A stretch of DNA of 64,000 nucleotides, from contig NZ_CP094226.1 in assembly GCF_022749195.1 (NCBI RefSeq), positions 1,638,001-1,702,000 on the forward strand. The letters are read 5' to 3'. The number at the start of each line of letters is the position of its first letter. Position 1 is the first letter of the stretch. The notes beneath the pieces are model-generated. The model was not told the DNA's origin, made no database searches, and saw only the letters and a list, made by a program, of their open reading frames with translations. This document shows positions 42,096-53,010 of the stretch, in pieces. The position numbers and the translations under genes were made by a program. This stretch comes from Streptococcus oralis. Its GTDB lineage: Bacteria > Bacillota > Bacilli > Lactobacillales > Streptococcaceae.

Positions 42096-43433
42096 TCAAT
42101 TTTTAAAACTATGGATTGGAGCTGGGATTTGCCCACCGCGAGAGATGAAATCAACAGACGAAGCCCCGTTGACTTTCATCACTGGAGCTGTCCCTAGCAA
42201 GCCACCAAACTCAATCATATCGCCTTCTTTGCCCTTTGGAATAATACGAACAGCTGTCGTTTTCATGTTAATAACACCGATTGCCGACTCATCCGCAATC
42301 ATAGCTGCAATGGTTTCAGCAGGCGTATCTTCCGGAATGGCAATCATATCCAGTCCAACTGAACAGATAGCAGTCATGGCTTCTAGTTTCTCTAAATTCA
42401 GAGAGCCATCTTGCACCGCAGCAATCATCCCCTCATCTTCAGAAACGGGGATAAAAGCACCTGACAAGCCACCGACTTGGTTACAAGCCATCACTCCGCC
42501 CTTCTTAACTTGGTCATTCAAAAGAGCGAGGGCAGCCGTTGTCCCATGCGTACCAACTGTTTCTAGGCCCATTTCCTCAAGGACACGAGCCACAGAATCA
42601 CCAACTGCAGGAGTAGGTGCCAAGCTTAGGTCGACAATTCCAAAGTCAACACCAAGGCGTTCACTCGCCATTTGTCCAACCAGCTGACCGATACGAGTAA
42701 TCTTGAATGCTGTTTTCTTGACTGTTTCCGCTACTACATCAAAGCTCTCTCCACGAACCTTTTCCAAGGCACGCTTGACCACACCAGGACCCGAAACCCC
42801 GACATTGATGATAACATCTGCTTCGCCAACACCATGGAAAGCCCCTGCCATAAAAGGATTGTCCTCAACAGCATTAGCAAATACGACCAACTTGGCCGCA
42901 CCCATATCTGACATCGCAGCTGTTTCCTTGATGATACGTCCCATATCAGCGACCGCAGTCATGTTGATACCTGACTTGGTCGAGCCAATGTTAACAGACG
43001 AACAAACCTTGTCTGTCTCAGCTAGAGCGCGCGGGATAGAATTGATGAGAATTTCATCTCCTTTTTGGTAGCCTTTTTGTACCAAGGCAGAGAATCCACC
43101 GATAAAGTCAACACCAATCTCCTTGGCAGCCTTGTCAAGTGCCTTTGCCAAAACAAGATAGTCTGTCGCATCAGTCGCAGCACCAATCAATGAAATCGGA
43201 GTCACCGATACCCGTTTATTAACAATAGGAATCCCAAGTTCTGCAGCAATTTCATCTCCTACAGCCACTAGATTTGCAGCTTTAGTGGTGATTTTTTGGT
43301 AAATCTTTTCAGCAGCACGATTGATATCTGGATCAATACAGTCCAAAAGGGAAATCCCCATGGTGATGGTTCTGATATCGAAGTTCTGCTCCTCGATCAT
43401 GGCAATGGTTTCTGTAACTTGTCTAATATCCAT
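42096..43433 (-). CDS. UPF0210 / PFL-like (DUF711) protein
   Basis: 445 residues, DUF711 family, distantly related to the pyruvate formate-lyase fold, function not established. It is rich in Gly/Ala and shows the family segments [13 protein letters not shown] and [11 protein letters not shown]. It follows the small ACT-domain gene by nine bases, a pairing conserved across Firmicutes, which suggests ligand-controlled activity. Confidence 0.9.
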   Translation of the reverse strand: MDIRQVTETIAMIEEQNFDIRTITMGISLLDCIDPDINRAAEKIYQKITTKAANLVAVGDEIAAELGIPIVNKRVSVTPISLIGAATDATDYLVLAKALDKAAKEIGVDFIGGFSALVQKGYQKGDEILINSIPRALAETDKVCSSVNIGSTKSGINMTAVADMGRIIKETAAMSDMGAAKLVVFANAVEDNPFMAGAFHGVGEADVIINVGVSGPGVVKRALEKVRGESFDVVAETVKKTAFKITRIGQLVGQMASERLGVDFGIVDLSLAPTPAVGDSVARVLEEMGLETVGTHGTTAALALLNDQVKKGGVMACNQVGGLSGAFIPVSEDEGMIAAVQDGSLNLEKLEAMTAICSVGLDMIAIPEDTPAETIAAMIADESAIGVINMKTTAVRIIPKGKEGDMIEFGGLLGTAPVMKVNGASSVDFISRGGQIPAPIHSFKN

Positions 43434-43442
43434 GATAAGCTC

Positions 43443-43709
43443 CTAGATATTATACATAGCGTCAAAAATCGCCGCACTTTGAATATTGATTTTGACATTC
43501 AAGGTCTGACCGAAAGTTTCAAACTCATTTCGCAGATAAGTGAAATCCTGTTTTTCGTCACTAGAAACGACCGCCATCATAGTAAAGTATTCATCCAACA
43601 CCGTCTGAGAAATATCGTCAATATTCAAACCCAACTCTGCAATCTTAGTAGACACGCCTGCAACGATCCCAGCCTTGTCCTTACCAACCACTGTAATAAT
43701 AGCCTTCAT
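43443..43709 (-). CDS. ACT-domain protein (UPF0237, GcvR-like)
   Basis: 88 residues, a single ACT domain (MKAIITVVGKDKAGIVAGVSTKIAE) of the kind that binds amino acids. It has no catalytic domain. Co-transcribed with the UPF0210 gene, for which it is probably the regulatory partner. Confidence 0.9.
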   Translation of the reverse strand: MKAIITVVGKDKAGIVAGVSTKIAELGLNIDDISQTVLDEYFTMMAVVSSDEKQDFTYLRNEFETFGQTLNVKINIQSAAIFDAMYNI

Positions 43710-43770
43710 TCTTATACCCCATTTCTACGATTTTTAGAAAACCTGAACGTTTTTGATTTTCTTTTTTCCT

Positions 43771-43779
43771 AGTATAGCA
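43771..43779 (-). promoter_or_regulatory. Promoter of the ACT/UPF0210 operon (extended -10)
   Basis: TGCTATACT, an extended -10 with TATACT at 43771-43776; the -35 is weak. Confidence 0.6.
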
Positions 43780-43798
43780 TATTTCCATAGATAATACT

Positions 43799-43858
43799 AA
43801 AAAACGCCTGCTTACGAAATTGTTCTTAAGAAAAAAACAATTTCGTAAACAAGCGTCT
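43799..43858 (-). terminator. Terminator of the ribosomal protein cluster
   Basis: Long hairpin (about 20-bp stem built on ACGAAATTGTT / AACAATTTCGT) with a leftward T-run of six, after the last ribosomal gene. Confidence 0.85.
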
Positions 43859-43861
43859 ACC

Positions 43862-43970
43862 CTATCAAATGATGATGAGTGTTCCCGCTAGGACCGAAGT
43901 CCCAGCGGTAGACCAGAGCTAGACTAAGAGCACAAGACTCCATCATCATAACACTCAACAAAATTGATGA
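43862..43970 (-). ncRNA. L17 downstream element RNA
   Basis: Structured sequence directly after the rplQ stop codon. ATGATGATG pairs with CATCATCAT, GTGTT with AACAC, and an inner hairpin CCGCTGGGACTTCGGTCCTAGCGG carries a TTCG loop. Position and structure agree with the L17 downstream element described in lactic acid bacteria and Listeria. Its function is unknown. Confidence 0.8.
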
Positions 43971-43972
43971 TT

Positions 43973-44359
43973 TTATACTAATTCGATGATCGCCATTGGC
44001 GCAGCATCACCACGACGTGGTTCAGTTTTAAGGATACGAGTGTATCCACCGTTACGTTCAGCATAACGAGGTGCGATTTCTGAGAACAATTTTTGAAGTG
44101 CTGTAGTTGAAGTGTACTTATCAGTTGCTTCATCATAGTTTTCAGATGCGATTTCATTACGTACGAAAGCAGCTGCTTGACGACGTGCATGCAAATCACC
44201 ACGTTTACCTAGAGTAATCATTTTTTCAACAGTTTTACGGATTTCTTTAGCACGAGCTTCAGTTGTAACGATTGATTCGTTGATCAAAAGGTCAGTTGTC
44301 AAATCGCGAAGCATTGCTTTACGTTGTGAGCTAGTGCGTCCTAGTTTACGGTAAGCCAT
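43973..44359 (-). CDS. rplQ: 50S ribosomal protein L17
   Basis: 128 residues, begins [20 protein letters not shown], full length. Last gene of the alpha operon, 11 bases after rpoA, followed by the L17 downstream element and a terminator. It sits near the peptide exit tunnel of the large subunit. Confidence 0.98.
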   Translation of the reverse strand: MAYRKLGRTSSQRKAMLRDLTTDLLINESIVTTEARAKEIRKTVEKMITLGKRGDLHARRQAAAFVRNEIASENYDEATDKYTSTTALQKLFSEIAPRYAERNGGYTRILKTEPRRGDAAPMAIIELV

Positions 44360-44370
44360 GTATTCCTCCT

Positions 44371-45306
44371 TTATTTATCTTTTAATCCAAGACCCAAGTC
44401 AATGAGTTTGAGTTTCACTTCTTCCAAACTCTTGCGTCCAAGATTTCGTACTTTCATCATCTCTGCTTCAGATTTTTCTGTCAAATCATGCACAGTATTG
44501 ATACCGGCACGTTTCAAACAGTTGTATGAACGCACAGACAAGTCCAGTTCCTCAATCGTACGATCCAAAATACGATCGTCAGATTCAGTATCAGCTTCTT
44601 TCATCACTTCAGTTGACTTAGCAATCTCAGTAAGATTTGTAAACAAATCAAGATGTTCTGTCAAGATACGTGCTGAAAGCCCTAAAGCATCTTCTGGAAT
44701 AATTGTTCCATTAGTCAAGATTTCAAGGGTTAATTTGTCAAATCCATCATTGCTACCTACACGAGCAGGCTCTACTTGATAGTTGACTTTTGTAACTGGT
44801 GTATAAATAGAATCTACAGCAAGTGTTCCAACTGGTGCATTATCTTTTTTGTTTTCATCAGCAGGTACATATCCACGACCACTGTTAACAGTCATTGTCG
44901 CTTTTAGAGAAGAACCTTCACCGATTGTAAAGAGATAATGATCTGGATTTACAATTTCAATATCACTATCAGTCAAAATGTCTCCAGCTGTAATTTCAGC
45001 AGGACCTTCAACGTCAAGTTCAATGATTTTTTCGTCTTCAACGTATGATTTCACTGCAATCCCTTTAATGTTCAGAATGATTTGCATCACGTCTTCACGA
45101 ACACCTGGAACTGTGTCAAACTCATGCAAGACACCTTCAATGTTGATAGATGTCACTGCTGCTCCTGGTAGAGAAGCTAGTAGTACACGACGAAGAGAGT
45201 TACCAAGAGTTGTACCGTAGCCACGTTCAAGTGGTTCGATTACAAACTTGCCATAATCTTTATTTTCATCAATTTTTGTTATATTTGGTTTTTCAAACTC
45301 AATCAT
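44371..45306 (-). CDS. rpoA: RNA polymerase alpha subunit
   Basis: 311 residues. The N-terminal dimerisation domain (about 1-230) contains [14 protein letters not shown]; the C-terminal domain (about 245-311) binds UP elements and activators ([34 protein letters not shown]). Located between rpsK and rplQ as in all low-GC Firmicutes. Confidence 0.98.
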   Translation of the reverse strand: MIEFEKPNITKIDENKDYGKFVIEPLERGYGTTLGNSLRRVLLASLPGAAVTSINIEGVLHEFDTVPGVREDVMQIILNIKGIAVKSYVEDEKIIELDVEGPAEITAGDILTDSDIEIVNPDHYLFTIGEGSSLKATMTVNSGRGYVPADENKKDNAPVGTLAVDSIYTPVTKVNYQVEPARVGSNDGFDKLTLEILTNGTIIPEDALGLSARILTEHLDLFTNLTEIAKSTEVMKEADTESDDRILDRTIEELDLSVRSYNCLKRAGINTVHDLTEKSEAEMMKVRNLGRKSLEEVKLKLIDLGLGLKDK

Positions 45307-45348
45307 TTAGTTACTCCCTCTTAAACGAAAAGCAGTGTAATGCGATGA

Positions 45349-45732
45349 TTATACACGGCGACGTTTTGGAGGACGAGCACCATTGTGTGGCACTGGAGTC
45401 ACATCACGAATTGCTGTTACTTCAAGACCAGCGGCAGCAAGCGCACGAATAGCTGACTCACGACCAGAACCTGGACCTTTTACAGTAACTTCAACTGATT
45501 TAAGACCGTGTTCTTGTGCAGATTTAGCAGCAGCTTCAGAAGCCATTTGAGCAGCGAATGGTGTAGATTTACGAGAACCTTTGAAACCAAGAGCACCAGC
45601 TGATGACCAAGCAATTGCATTACCATGCACATCAGTAATCATAACAATAGTGTTATTAAATGTAGCGTGAATATGAGCAATACCAGATTCGATATTCTTT
45701 TTCACACGACGTTTACGTGTTGGTTTAGCCAA
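45349..45732 (-). CDS. rpsK: 30S ribosomal protein S11
   Basis: 127 residues, platform protein of the small subunit that contacts the mRNA exit and Shine-Dalgarno helix. Begins [20 protein letters not shown] and ends in PPKRRRV, full length. 17 bases after rpsM. Confidence 0.98.
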
Positions 45733-45749
45733 GACTTTTACCTCCTATA

Positions 45750-46115
45750 TTATTTTTTCTTACCAGCAATCGCAACAGCTTTACCTTTACGAGTGCGAGC
45801 GTTGTTTTTAGTGTTTTGTCCACGGACAGGAAGTCCACGACGGTGACGAATACCACGGTATGAACCGATTTCCATCAAACGTTTGATGTTCAAGTTTACT
45901 TCACGACGAAGGTCACCTTCAACTTTGATTGCATCCACTTCACGACGGATAGCATCTTCTTGGTCTGATGTAAGGTCACGTACACGAACATCTTCTGAGA
46001 TTCCAGCAGCAGCCAAAATTTTCTTAGATGTTGCAAGTCCGATACCATAAACATAAGTCAATGAGATTACTACGCGTTTGTCATTTGGAATGTCAACTCC
46101 AGCAATACGAGCCAT
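45750..46115 (-). CDS. rpsM: 30S ribosomal protein S13
   Basis: 121 residues, head protein that contacts the P-site tRNA and L5. Begins [15 protein letters not shown]; basic tail [17 protein letters not shown]. Lies between rpmJ and rpsK. Confidence 0.98.
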
Positions 46116-46132
46116 GTTTTCTCCTTTCTATC

Positions 46133-46249
46133 TTATCCTTGACGTTGTTTGTGTTTTGGATTTGCTGGGCAAATTACCATAACACGACCATTACGACGAA
46201 TTACTTTACAGTATTCGCAAATTGGTTTGACCGATGGTCTTACTTTCAT
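46133..46249 (-). CDS. rpmJ: 50S ribosomal protein L36
   Basis: 38 residues, [20 protein letters not shown] at the start and KHKQRQG at the end. It is the zinc-binding form: CEYC, a third Cys in VICPAN and His in PKHK. 24 bases after infA, between it and rpsM as usual. Confidence 0.97.
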
Positions 46250-46273
46250 TTCTTATCCCTCCAAGTTTTTCGA

Positions 46274-46492
46274 TTATTTAAAGCGGTAAGTGATACGTCC
46301 ACGTGTCAAGTCATATGGACTCATCTCGACAGTAACACGATCTCCCGCTAAAATACGAATATAGTTTTTACGAATTTTACCAGAAACTGTTGCTAAAATC
46401 TGATGTCCATTTTCAAGTTCAACCGTAAACATTGCGTTAGGCATTGTATCGACTACTTTGCCTTCAACTTCAATCACATCGTCTTTTGCCAC
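46274..46492 (-). CDS. infA: Translation initiation factor IF-1
   Basis: 72 residues, single OB fold that occupies the A site during initiation. I use the GTG at 46490-46492 (protein reads [19 protein letters not shown]): GGAGGT lies eight bases upstream, whereas an earlier in-frame ATG would add 18 residues not found in the family and lacks a ribosome site. Confidence 0.97.
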   Translation of the reverse strand: MAKDDVIEVEGKVVDTMPNAMFTVELENGHQILATVSGKIRKNYIRILAGDRVTVEMSPYDLTRGRITYRFK

Positions 46493-46608
46493 GCAAAAGC
46501 ACCTCCATAAATTTCGATTCGATGCCTCTGAAAACAGAGACAACAATTATAAGTCAGACTATCTCAGTATAACATTTGTAGCGATTTTTTGCAAGTATGA
46601 AAAACGCT

Positions 46609-47247
46609 TTATTTCAAATTTGTCAATACTTTTTCGATGTCTTTGAACACATCATTGATATCTTGATTTCCTTCGATATCGTGGACCAAACCTTTGGCAC
46701 GGTAGTGAGCAATGATTGGTTCACCTTGGGCGATATTCACATCCAAACGACGCTTCACTGTCTCAGGTTTATCATCTTCACGTTGGTAGTAATCTTCCTC
46801 TTTATAGTCAACTGGTGGGTTGAAAACTTTATGGAAGGTTTCACCTGTTTCGCGGTGGATGATACGACCACTCAAACGTTCCAAGAGACAATCTGGATTC
46901 ACTTCGATATTGATCACGCCTTCTAGTTCGATACCAAGTTCCGCCAATGTTTTGTCCAAGGCATGGGCTTGTTCAATCGTACGTGGGTAACCATCCAACA
47001 AGAAACCTGTTTCCTTGATGTCGTCCTGTGAAAGGCGTTCTTTAACGATTCCATTTGTAACTTCATCTGGAACCAACTCACCTTTGTCAATATATGACTT
47101 CGCAAGTACACCCATTTCAGTTTGATTTGCCATAGCAGCACGGAACATATCTCCAGTTGAAATGTGTGCCACGTGGAATTGCTCCACAATTTTAGCTGCT
47201 TGCGTTCCCTTACCTGCTCCAGGTAAGCCCATAATCAAAAGATTCAT
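46609..47247 (-). CDS. adk: Adenylate kinase
   Basis: 212 residues; converts AMP and ATP to two ADP. P-loop [13 protein letters not shown]-binding segment [11 protein letters not shown], and a long-type LID domain ([20 protein letters not shown]). The LID lacks the four-cysteine zinc cluster seen in Bacillus. Located between secY and infA. Confidence 0.97.
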   Translation of the reverse strand: MNLLIMGLPGAGKGTQAAKIVEQFHVAHISTGDMFRAAMANQTEMGVLAKSYIDKGELVPDEVTNGIVKERLSQDDIKETGFLLDGYPRTIEQAHALDKTLAELGIELEGVINIEVNPDCLLERLSGRIIHRETGETFHKVFNPPVDYKEEDYYQREDDKPETVKRRLDVNIAQGEPIIAHYRAKGLVHDIEGNQDINDVFKDIEKVLTNLK

Positions 47248-47392
47248 GATAGGATCTCCTTATTTTGTATTTAAATAGAAGTAGAAATTTGTTTCAACCC
47301 CTATTTAAAAACAAAATAGAAGAGGGGAGACGAAAATCTTTCTGATAGATAGATCTTCATACTCCACTCTCTAAGCAAAAGTAATTTTGCTT

Positions 47393-48703
47393 TTATTCTG
47401 TTTTATCCATGAAACCAACATACTTACGTTTCAATAGGTAACCTTCTAGCTGTTTGATTCCTTCAATACCTGTTGAGATAATGATCAAAAGACTAGTTCC
47501 CCCAAAAGCAACAGCTTCTGAAAGACCAAAGACATCTTTTGCCACAATCGGCAAGATTGAAATCACACCTAGGAAGATCGATCCGACAGTCGCAAGGCGA
47601 CGAAGAAGTTTCGACATGAATTCTTCAGTTCCCTTACCAGGACGGACACCATGAATGTAGGCTCCACTCTTTTGTAAGTTTTCTGCTGCTTTCTCTGGAT
47701 TGATCTGTACAAATGTATAGAAGAATGTAAAGAGAATGATTAACAAGGCATACATAGCAACACCTGTCGGAGATGTTGTAGATAACATTTCCTGTGCTGT
47801 ACGTACCCAAGCCCAATCATGACCTGTAGCACTCAGAAATTGAAGAATGGCTGCAGGTGCTGCTGTAATGGAACTTGCAAAGATAACTGGGATAACCCCC
47901 GCTGGGTTCACCTTCAAAGGAAGGTATGAGCTTGATGGGGCTCCTTGAGCAACTTTTGTATATTGGATTGGAATTTTATATTCTGCCTGTTGAACATAGG
48001 TTGTAAAGTAAACAATCAACAAGACAGCGATAGTCAAAATAACGACAAAGATAATAGATGAAGTCAAACGGCTACTTGGAATATTGACGAAGTAGTCAAC
48101 ATAGATACCCTTAATCATCTCAGGAATTGAAGCAACAATACCTGCAAAGATAATCATAGAAACACCATTTCCGTATCCCTTATCTGTAATTTGTTCCCCG
48201 AGCCAAGTTACAATCATACTACCTGCTGTGAGGATAATACCAATAGTAACAAAAACTTGTGGAGTTAAAGCTGTCGTTAATAATTTCGCTCCAGATAGAG
48301 TATTAAATCCTGCTGTAATCCCGATAGATTGAACAAATGCAAGTACAAGTGCAATATAACGGGTAGCCTGATTTAGTTTTCTCCGTCCTACTTCCCCTTG
48401 TTTGCCCCATTCTACAAACTTCGGTAAAATATCCATTTGTAGCAATTGAACAACGATTGAAGCAGTGATATACGGACTTACTCCGAGTGCAAAAACGGAG
48501 AAGTTCTTCATGGCATTCCCTGAAACAAGACTAAGCATGTTCAAGAAAGATAAACCACTGAGAGCTTCCAAACTTTTTGCATTCACACCTGGAACAGTGA
48601 TACTTGTCCCAATACGGAAAACAAGAATGATAAAAATCGTAAAGAGAATTTTTGATCGAACTTGTTTAACCTTGAGCGCTTCTTTTAGTAATTTAAAAAA
48701 CAT
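47393..48703 (-). CDS. secY: Protein translocase subunit SecY
   Basis: 436 residues, ten transmembrane helices, the channel of the Sec translocon. Signatures GTSITVPGVNAKSLEAL near the N-terminus and RPGKGTEEFMSKLLRR near helix 9 are present. 12 bases after rplO. A 145-base gap with a weak hairpin separates it from adk. Confidence 0.97.
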   Translation of the reverse strand: MFFKLLKEALKVKQVRSKILFTIFIILVFRIGTSITVPGVNAKSLEALSGLSFLNMLSLVSGNAMKNFSVFALGVSPYITASIVVQLLQMDILPKFVEWGKQGEVGRRKLNQATRYIALVLAFVQSIGITAGFNTLSGAKLLTTALTPQVFVTIGIILTAGSMIVTWLGEQITDKGYGNGVSMIIFAGIVASIPEMIKGIYVDYFVNIPSSRLTSSIIFVVILTIAVLLIVYFTTYVQQAEYKIPIQYTKVAQGAPSSSYLPLKVNPAGVIPVIFASSITAAPAAILQFLSATGHDWAWVRTAQEMLSTTSPTGVAMYALLIILFTFFYTFVQINPEKAAENLQKSGAYIHGVRPGKGTEEFMSKLLRRLATVGSIFLGVISILPIVAKDVFGLSEAVAFGGTSLLIIISTGIEGIKQLEGYLLKRKYVGFMDKTE

Positions 48704-48715
48704 GGGTCACCTCTC

Positions 48716-49156
48716 TTAGATGACTTCTACAGAACCACCTTTAGCAGTGATAGCTTCCTCAGCTGATTTAGAGAATTTAGCTGCTTTCACAGTCAATTTC
48801 TTAGTCAACTCACCGTTACCAAGAATTTTAACTCCTGATTTTTCAGCTTTCACAATTCCTGCTTCGATAAGTACAACTGGAGTTACTTCTGCACCGTCTT
48901 CAAAGACGTTCAATTGGTCAAGGTTTACAATTGCGTATTCTTTAGCGTTGATGTTAGTGAATCCACGTTTTGGAAGACGACGGAACAATGGAGTTTGTCC
49001 ACCTTCAAAACCAAGGCGAACTCCGCCACCGCTACGAGCTTTTTGACCTTTTTGACCGCGACCAGATGTTTTACCGTTACCTGATGAAGTACCACGACCA
49101 ACACGGTTACGTACTTTACGAGAACCTTCTGCAGGTTTCAATTCATGAAGTTTCAT
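48716..49156 (-). CDS. rplO: 50S ribosomal protein L15
   Basis: 146 residues. Begins [20 protein letters not shown] and has the Gly/Arg-rich extension [22 protein letters not shown] that threads into 23S rRNA. Full length. Confidence 0.98.
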   Translation of the reverse strand: MKLHELKPAEGSRKVRNRVGRGTSSGNGKTSGRGQKGQKARSGGGVRLGFEGGQTPLFRRLPKRGFTNINAKEYAIVNLDQLNVFEDGAEVTPVVLIEAGIVKAEKSGVKILGNGELTKKLTVKAAKFSKSAEEAITAKGGSVEVI

Positions 49157-49261
49157 TATTATTTTCTCCTCTTTTGTAAAATGCTAGCGCCGATAAGAGA
49201 GAAAAGGTTGTCTCCCTTATCAACTCGCCTATACATTGTCATCTTAGATGACTATACCTAG

Positions 49262-49295
49262 TTTTAGGGGATGAGTATTGCCACATCCCCTAAAA
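49262..49295. other. Perfect 12-bp inverted repeat between rpmD and rplO
   Basis: TTTTAGGGGATG / CATCCCCTAAAA with a 10-base loop, in the 144-base gap between rpmD and rplO. In the leftward transcript no T-run follows outside the stem, so a processing or pausing site is more likely than a full terminator. Confidence 0.55.
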
Positions 49296-49300
49296 ATTCA

Positions 49301-49483
49301 TTAGTTTACTTCTTCAACTGTTACCAAGTGAGATACTGCAGTGATCATACCACGAATAGCAGCGTTGTCTTCTTTGATAACAGAGCTGTTCAATTTGCCA
49401 AGTCCAAGTGCTACAACAGTTTTACGTTGTGATGGAATGCGTCCGATTGGAGACTTAGTCAAAGTAATTTTAATTTGAGCCAT
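49301..49483 (-). CDS. rpmD: 50S ribosomal protein L30
   Basis: 60 residues, [20 protein letters not shown], ferredoxin-like fold. The ATG at 49481-49483 gives the family length; an upstream in-frame start overlaps rpsE and adds unrelated residues. Confidence 0.97.
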   Translation of the reverse strand: MAQIKITLTKSPIGRIPSQRKTVVALGLGKLNSSVIKEDNAAIRGMITAVSHLVTVEEVN

Positions 49484-49496
49484 TTTATCCCCTTTC

Positions 49497-49991
49497 TTAT
49501 GCCAAATCAGAAACTGAAATACCACGAAGGGCAGCAACTTCTTCAGCGCGTTTCAATTGTTTCAAACCTTCAACAGTTGCGCGAACAATGTTGATTGGAG
49601 TGTTAGAGCCAAGTGATTTAGATGTAATATCTGCCACACCTGCCAATTCCACAACGGCACGAACTGCACCACCAGCGGCAACTCCAGAACCTTCTACAGC
49701 AGGTTTCAACAATACTTTAGCTCCACCGAATTCTGAAAGAACTTCGTGTGGGATTGTTGTTCCAACCATAGGAACCTCAATCAAGTTTTTCTTAGCATCT
49801 TCTACTGCTTTGCGGATTGCTTCTGGAACTTCTTGAGCTTTACCAGTACCAAATCCTACGCGACCGTTGTGGTCACCAACAACAACAAGAGCTGCGAAAC
49901 GAAGACGACGTCCACCTTTAACAACTTTTGTAACACGGTTGACAGCAACTACGCGTTCTTCTAATTCAACTGCATTGTCTTTAAATGCCAT
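49497..49991 (-). CDS. rpsE: 30S ribosomal protein S5
   Basis: 164 residues, S5 double-stranded RNA-binding domain then the C-terminal domain. The spectinomycin loop ([20 protein letters not shown]) looks wild type. Lies between rplR and rpmD. Confidence 0.98.
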   Translation of the reverse strand: MAFKDNAVELEERVVAVNRVTKVVKGGRRLRFAALVVVGDHNGRVGFGTGKAQEVPEAIRKAVEDAKKNLIEVPMVGTTIPHEVLSEFGGAKVLLKPAVEGSGVAAGGAVRAVVELAGVADITSKSLGSNTPINIVRATVEGLKQLKRAEEVAALRGISVSDLA

Positions 49992-50008
49992 TTTCTAGTG
50001 TCCTCCTA

Positions 50009-50365
50009 TTAGAATTTCAATCCGTTTTCACGAGCTGCATCAGCCAAAGCTTTCACACGTCCGTGATATAGATATCCACCGCGGTCGAACACCACTTCTG
50101 AAATACCTTTAGCGTTTGCACGTTCTGCAACGAGTTTACCGACAGTAACGGCTTGTTCAGTTTTAGTTCCTTTTGAAACTTCTTTGTCAAGAGTTGAAGC
50201 ACTTGCGAGCGTTACACCCGCTACGTCATCAATCACTTGAGCGTAGATGCCTGTATTAGAACGGAATACGTTCAAACGTGGGCGATCAGCAGTTCCAGAG
50301 AGTTTTCCGCGAACGCGACGGTGGCGTTTTTGGCGGAGTTTGTTTTTATCTGGTTTAGAAATCAC
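50009..50365 (-). CDS. rplR: 50S ribosomal protein L18
   Basis: 118 residues; binds 5S rRNA with L5. Starts at a GTG (50363-50365; protein reads [20 protein letters not shown]). A second GTG three codons earlier overlaps the ribosome site AGAGGTG and is unlikely to be used. Confidence 0.96.
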   Translation of the reverse strand: MISKPDKNKLRQKRHRRVRGKLSGTADRPRLNVFRSNTGIYAQVIDDVAGVTLASASTLDKEVSKGTKTEQAVTVGKLVAERANAKGISEVVFDRGGYLYHGRVKALADAARENGLKF

Positions 50366-50448
50366 AGTTTTCACCTCTTTAGTTTTAAATCATGTGCTAT
50401 GCACTAAGTTGGAAAATAGGTTGGTGGTTGAAAATCAACCACTCAACA

Positions 50449-50985
50449 TTATTTACCTGTTTTACCTTCTTTACGGCGAACGAATTCACCAACGTAACGG
50501 ATACCTTTACCTTTATATGGTTCTGGTGAACGAAGGCTACGTACGTAAGCAGCTGTTTGACCAACTACTTCTTTTGAAATTCCGCTAACAACGATTGTTG
50601 TTGGGTTTGGAAGTTCAAAAGTAATTCCTTCTGGAGCTTCAACTTCGTCTGGATGAGATTTACCAACAGCCAAAACAAGTTTTTTACCTTGAAGTTGTGC
50701 ACGGTAACCAACCCCACGCATTTCAAGTTCTTTCTTGAATCCTTCTGATACACCAATTACCATGTTGTTCAAAAGGGCACGAGTAGTTCCATGGATTGTT
50801 TTCATTTCTTTTGAATCGTTTGGACGGTGAAGAGTTACTTCAGTACCTTCCACACGAATTTCAATATCTTTTGAGAACTCACGAGTAAGCTCTCCTTTAG
50901 GTCCTTTTACAGTTACAACGTTGTCATTGTTAGTGATTTCAACACCAGCAGGCAACACGATAACTTTATTACCAATACGTGACAT
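50449..50985 (-). CDS. rplF: 50S ribosomal protein L6
   Basis: 178 residues, two repeated domains, sits near the GTPase-associated centre. Begins [18 protein letters not shown]-terminal signature [21 protein letters not shown]. Full length. Confidence 0.98.
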   Translation of the reverse strand: MSRIGNKVIVLPAGVEITNNDNVVTVKGPKGELTREFSKDIEIRVEGTEVTLHRPNDSKEMKTIHGTTRALLNNMVIGVSEGFKKELEMRGVGYRAQLQGKKLVLAVGKSHPDEVEAPEGITFELPNPTTIVVSGISKEVVGQTAAYVRSLRSPEPYKGKGIRYVGEFVRRKEGKTGK

Positions 50986-51174
50986 GTTTATTTTCTCCTG
51001 TTAAATTGTCAGGCCAGAATGGCCAGTTTTCACGGGGGCTTAAATCGATTTCTCGATTTAAAGGAACATTTAGGTTTCAATTCCAAAGTGAATCTAGGCA
51101 GCGTCTCGCCGGCATAACTTTGGGTTAGGCAAGAGACGATAACGACGTGTCGCAAAGAAATTGGGAGCTAAATA
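50986..51174. other. Structured spacer between rplF and rpsH
   Basis: 189 bases with no gene. Contains GGCCA-3-TGGCC (51012-51024) and TTAAATCGA / TCGATTTAA (51040-51061). Unusually long for this operon, where most gaps are under 30 bases. Confidence 0.55.
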
Positions 51175-51573
51175 TTACCAAACGTAAGCGATAACCTCAC
51201 CACCAACATTCTTTTGGCGAGCTTCTTTATCAGTAAGCAAACCTTCAGAAGTTGAAAGGATAGCAATTCCAAGTCCGTTAAGAACTTTTGGAAGATCTTC
51301 ACGTTTTTTGTAGACACGAAGTCCTGGTTTAGAAACACGTTTCAAGTTAGTGATAACTTTTTCACCGTTTGGTCCGTACTTAAGGAATACACGGATGATG
51401 CCTTGTTTGTCATCTTCGATGATTTCTACGTTCTTAACAAAACCTTCGCGTTTAAGGATTTCAGCAATCCCTTTTTTGATGTTTGATGCAGGTACTTCAA
51501 GTACTTCGTGTTTCGCTTGGTTAGCGTTACGAATACGAGTTAGGAAGTCTGCGATTGGGTCAGTCATAACCAT
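51175..51573 (-). CDS. rpsH: 30S ribosomal protein S8
   Basis: 132 residues; primary 16S rRNA-binding protein and, in E. coli, repressor of the spc operon. Begins [21 protein letters not shown]-terminal signature [20 protein letters not shown]. It is flanked by the two longest spacers inside the spc cluster. Confidence 0.98.
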   Translation of the reverse strand: MVMTDPIADFLTRIRNANQAKHEVLEVPASNIKKGIAEILKREGFVKNVEIIEDDKQGIIRVFLKYGPNGEKVITNLKRVSKPGLRVYKKREDLPKVLNGLGIAILSTSEGLLTDKEARQKNVGGEVIAYVW

Positions 51574-51857
51574 TTTGTTTTTCTCCTCTTACTAGTAGTT
51601 TGCAAGTTGCACTTGCTAGTTAACACATGATACAAAGAGCGTAACAGCAAGAGTAAAAATAGGCAATTTGATGCAGGAGCGATGCTCCAAAGCAAATTGG
51701 TCTTTTTTGCCAAAGCTGTAGCTCGTGTTCAAATTGGCAATCCCAACTGAACCCGGGCTAAACTCTGCGTGAAAAAGATAAACTTTCCTAGAAACTTCAG
51801 TTTCTTCGTCAAGTTTCCTATTTTCACCTGGAGTTTTGACGCCCTTGATATCTTAAA
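51574..51857. other. Structured spacer between rpsH and rpsN
   Basis: 284 bases with no convincing gene. Contains GGAGC-3-GCTCC (51676-51688), TTGCCAA...TTGGCAA (51707-51713 with 51734-51740) and GAAAC...GTTTC palindromic sequence. In the leftward transcript it precedes S8, so it could be an S8 or other r-protein control region, or an inserted element. Confidence 0.5.
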
Positions 51858-52043
51858 TTACCAAGATGCTTTTGTTACACCAGGAATTTGTCCTTTGTAA
51901 GCTAATTCACGGAAGCAAACACGGCAAAGTTTAAATTTGCGGTAAACTGAATGTGGACGACCACATTTTTCACAACGAGTATAAGCTTGAGTAGAGAACT
52001 TCGCTGGACGTTTGTTCTTAGCAATCATTGATTTTTTAGCCAT
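51858..52043 (-). CDS. rpsN: 30S ribosomal protein S14, zinc type
   Basis: 61 residues, type Z form with four zinc cysteines at 24, 27, 40 and 43 (CEKC...CRVC). Begins [20 protein letters not shown]. 17 bases after rplE. Confidence 0.98.
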
Positions 52044-52060
52044 TAGATTTACCTCCTATA

Positions 52061-52603
52061 TTATTTTGCAAAAGGCATTCCAAGGCCTGTAAGCAATGCA
52101 CGTGACTCTTCGTCAGTGTTAGCAGTTGTTACGATAACGATGTCAAGACCACGAGTTTTGTCAACGTCATCAAAGTTAATTTCTGGGAAGATCAATTGTT
52201 CTTTCACACCAAGAGTGTAGTTTCCGCGTCCATCAAATGATTTTGTTGGAACACCGTGGAAGTCACGCACACGTGGAAGTGAAACTGAAACCAATTTGTC
52301 CAAGAATTCATACATACGTTCACCACGAAGGGTAACTTTTGCACCGATCGCTACACCTTCACGAAGACGGAAGCCGGCGATTGATTTTTTAGCTTTAGTG
52401 ATAAGTGGTTTTTGACCTGAGATAAGTGCCAATTCTTCAGCAGCTTTTTCAAGACTTTTAGCGTTTGATACAGCTTCACCAACACCCATGTTCAAAACGA
52501 TCTTATCTACTTTAGGCACAGCCATCACTGATGAGTAGTTGAATTGTTCTGTCAAAGCAGGAACTACTTCATTAAGATATTTTTCTTTTAAACGATTTGC
52601 CAT
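52061..52603 (-). CDS. rplE: 50S ribosomal protein L5
   Basis: 180 residues; binds 5S rRNA and contacts S13 and P-site tRNA. Begins [20 protein letters not shown]; signature [20 protein letters not shown]. Confidence 0.98.
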   Translation of the reverse strand: MANRLKEKYLNEVVPALTEQFNYSSVMAVPKVDKIVLNMGVGEAVSNAKSLEKAAEELALISGQKPLITKAKKSIAGFRLREGVAIGAKVTLRGERMYEFLDKLVSVSLPRVRDFHGVPTKSFDGRGNYTLGVKEQLIFPEINFDDVDKTRGLDIVIVTTANTDEESRALLTGLGMPFAK

Positions 52604-52626
52604 TATACTTCTCCTTTCCTTCGTGA

Positions 52627-52932
52627 TTAATCAAGCACTTCGCCTGATTTTTTGTTGTAGCGAACTTTTTTACCGTCTACAAATTTGTAACCAACACGAC
52701 CAGCTACACCATTTTTATCCAATACTTGAACGTTTGATACGTGGATAGCTGCTTCTTTCTCGATGATACCACCTTGAGGAAGCTCGTTAGTTGGACGTTG
52801 GTGTTTCTTAACGATGTTAACACCTTCAACGATAACTTTGTTTACTTTTGGAAGGGCAGTAAGGACAACAGCTTCTGTTCCCTTATCTTTACCAGCGATT
52901 ACGCGAACTTTGTCGCCTTTTTTTACAAACAT
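52627..52932 (-). CDS. rplX: 50S ribosomal protein L24
   Basis: 101 residues, KOW domain near the N-terminus ([20 protein letters not shown]), early assembly protein of the large subunit. Confidence 0.98.
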
Positions 52933-53010
52933 TAGGTTTCTCCTTGATTTTTCTTACGCCCATAAGGGCACCCTAGCTTGAAGCTAGGGGACTAGTTTGT
53001 TTTTTTAATA

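Noticed and set aside
42040..42687. 215-codon rightward open frame opposite the UPF0210 gene
   Set aside because: Its first part lies in the csRNA copy D promoter and the rest is antisense to a conserved gene; the sequence is low in recognisable motifs.
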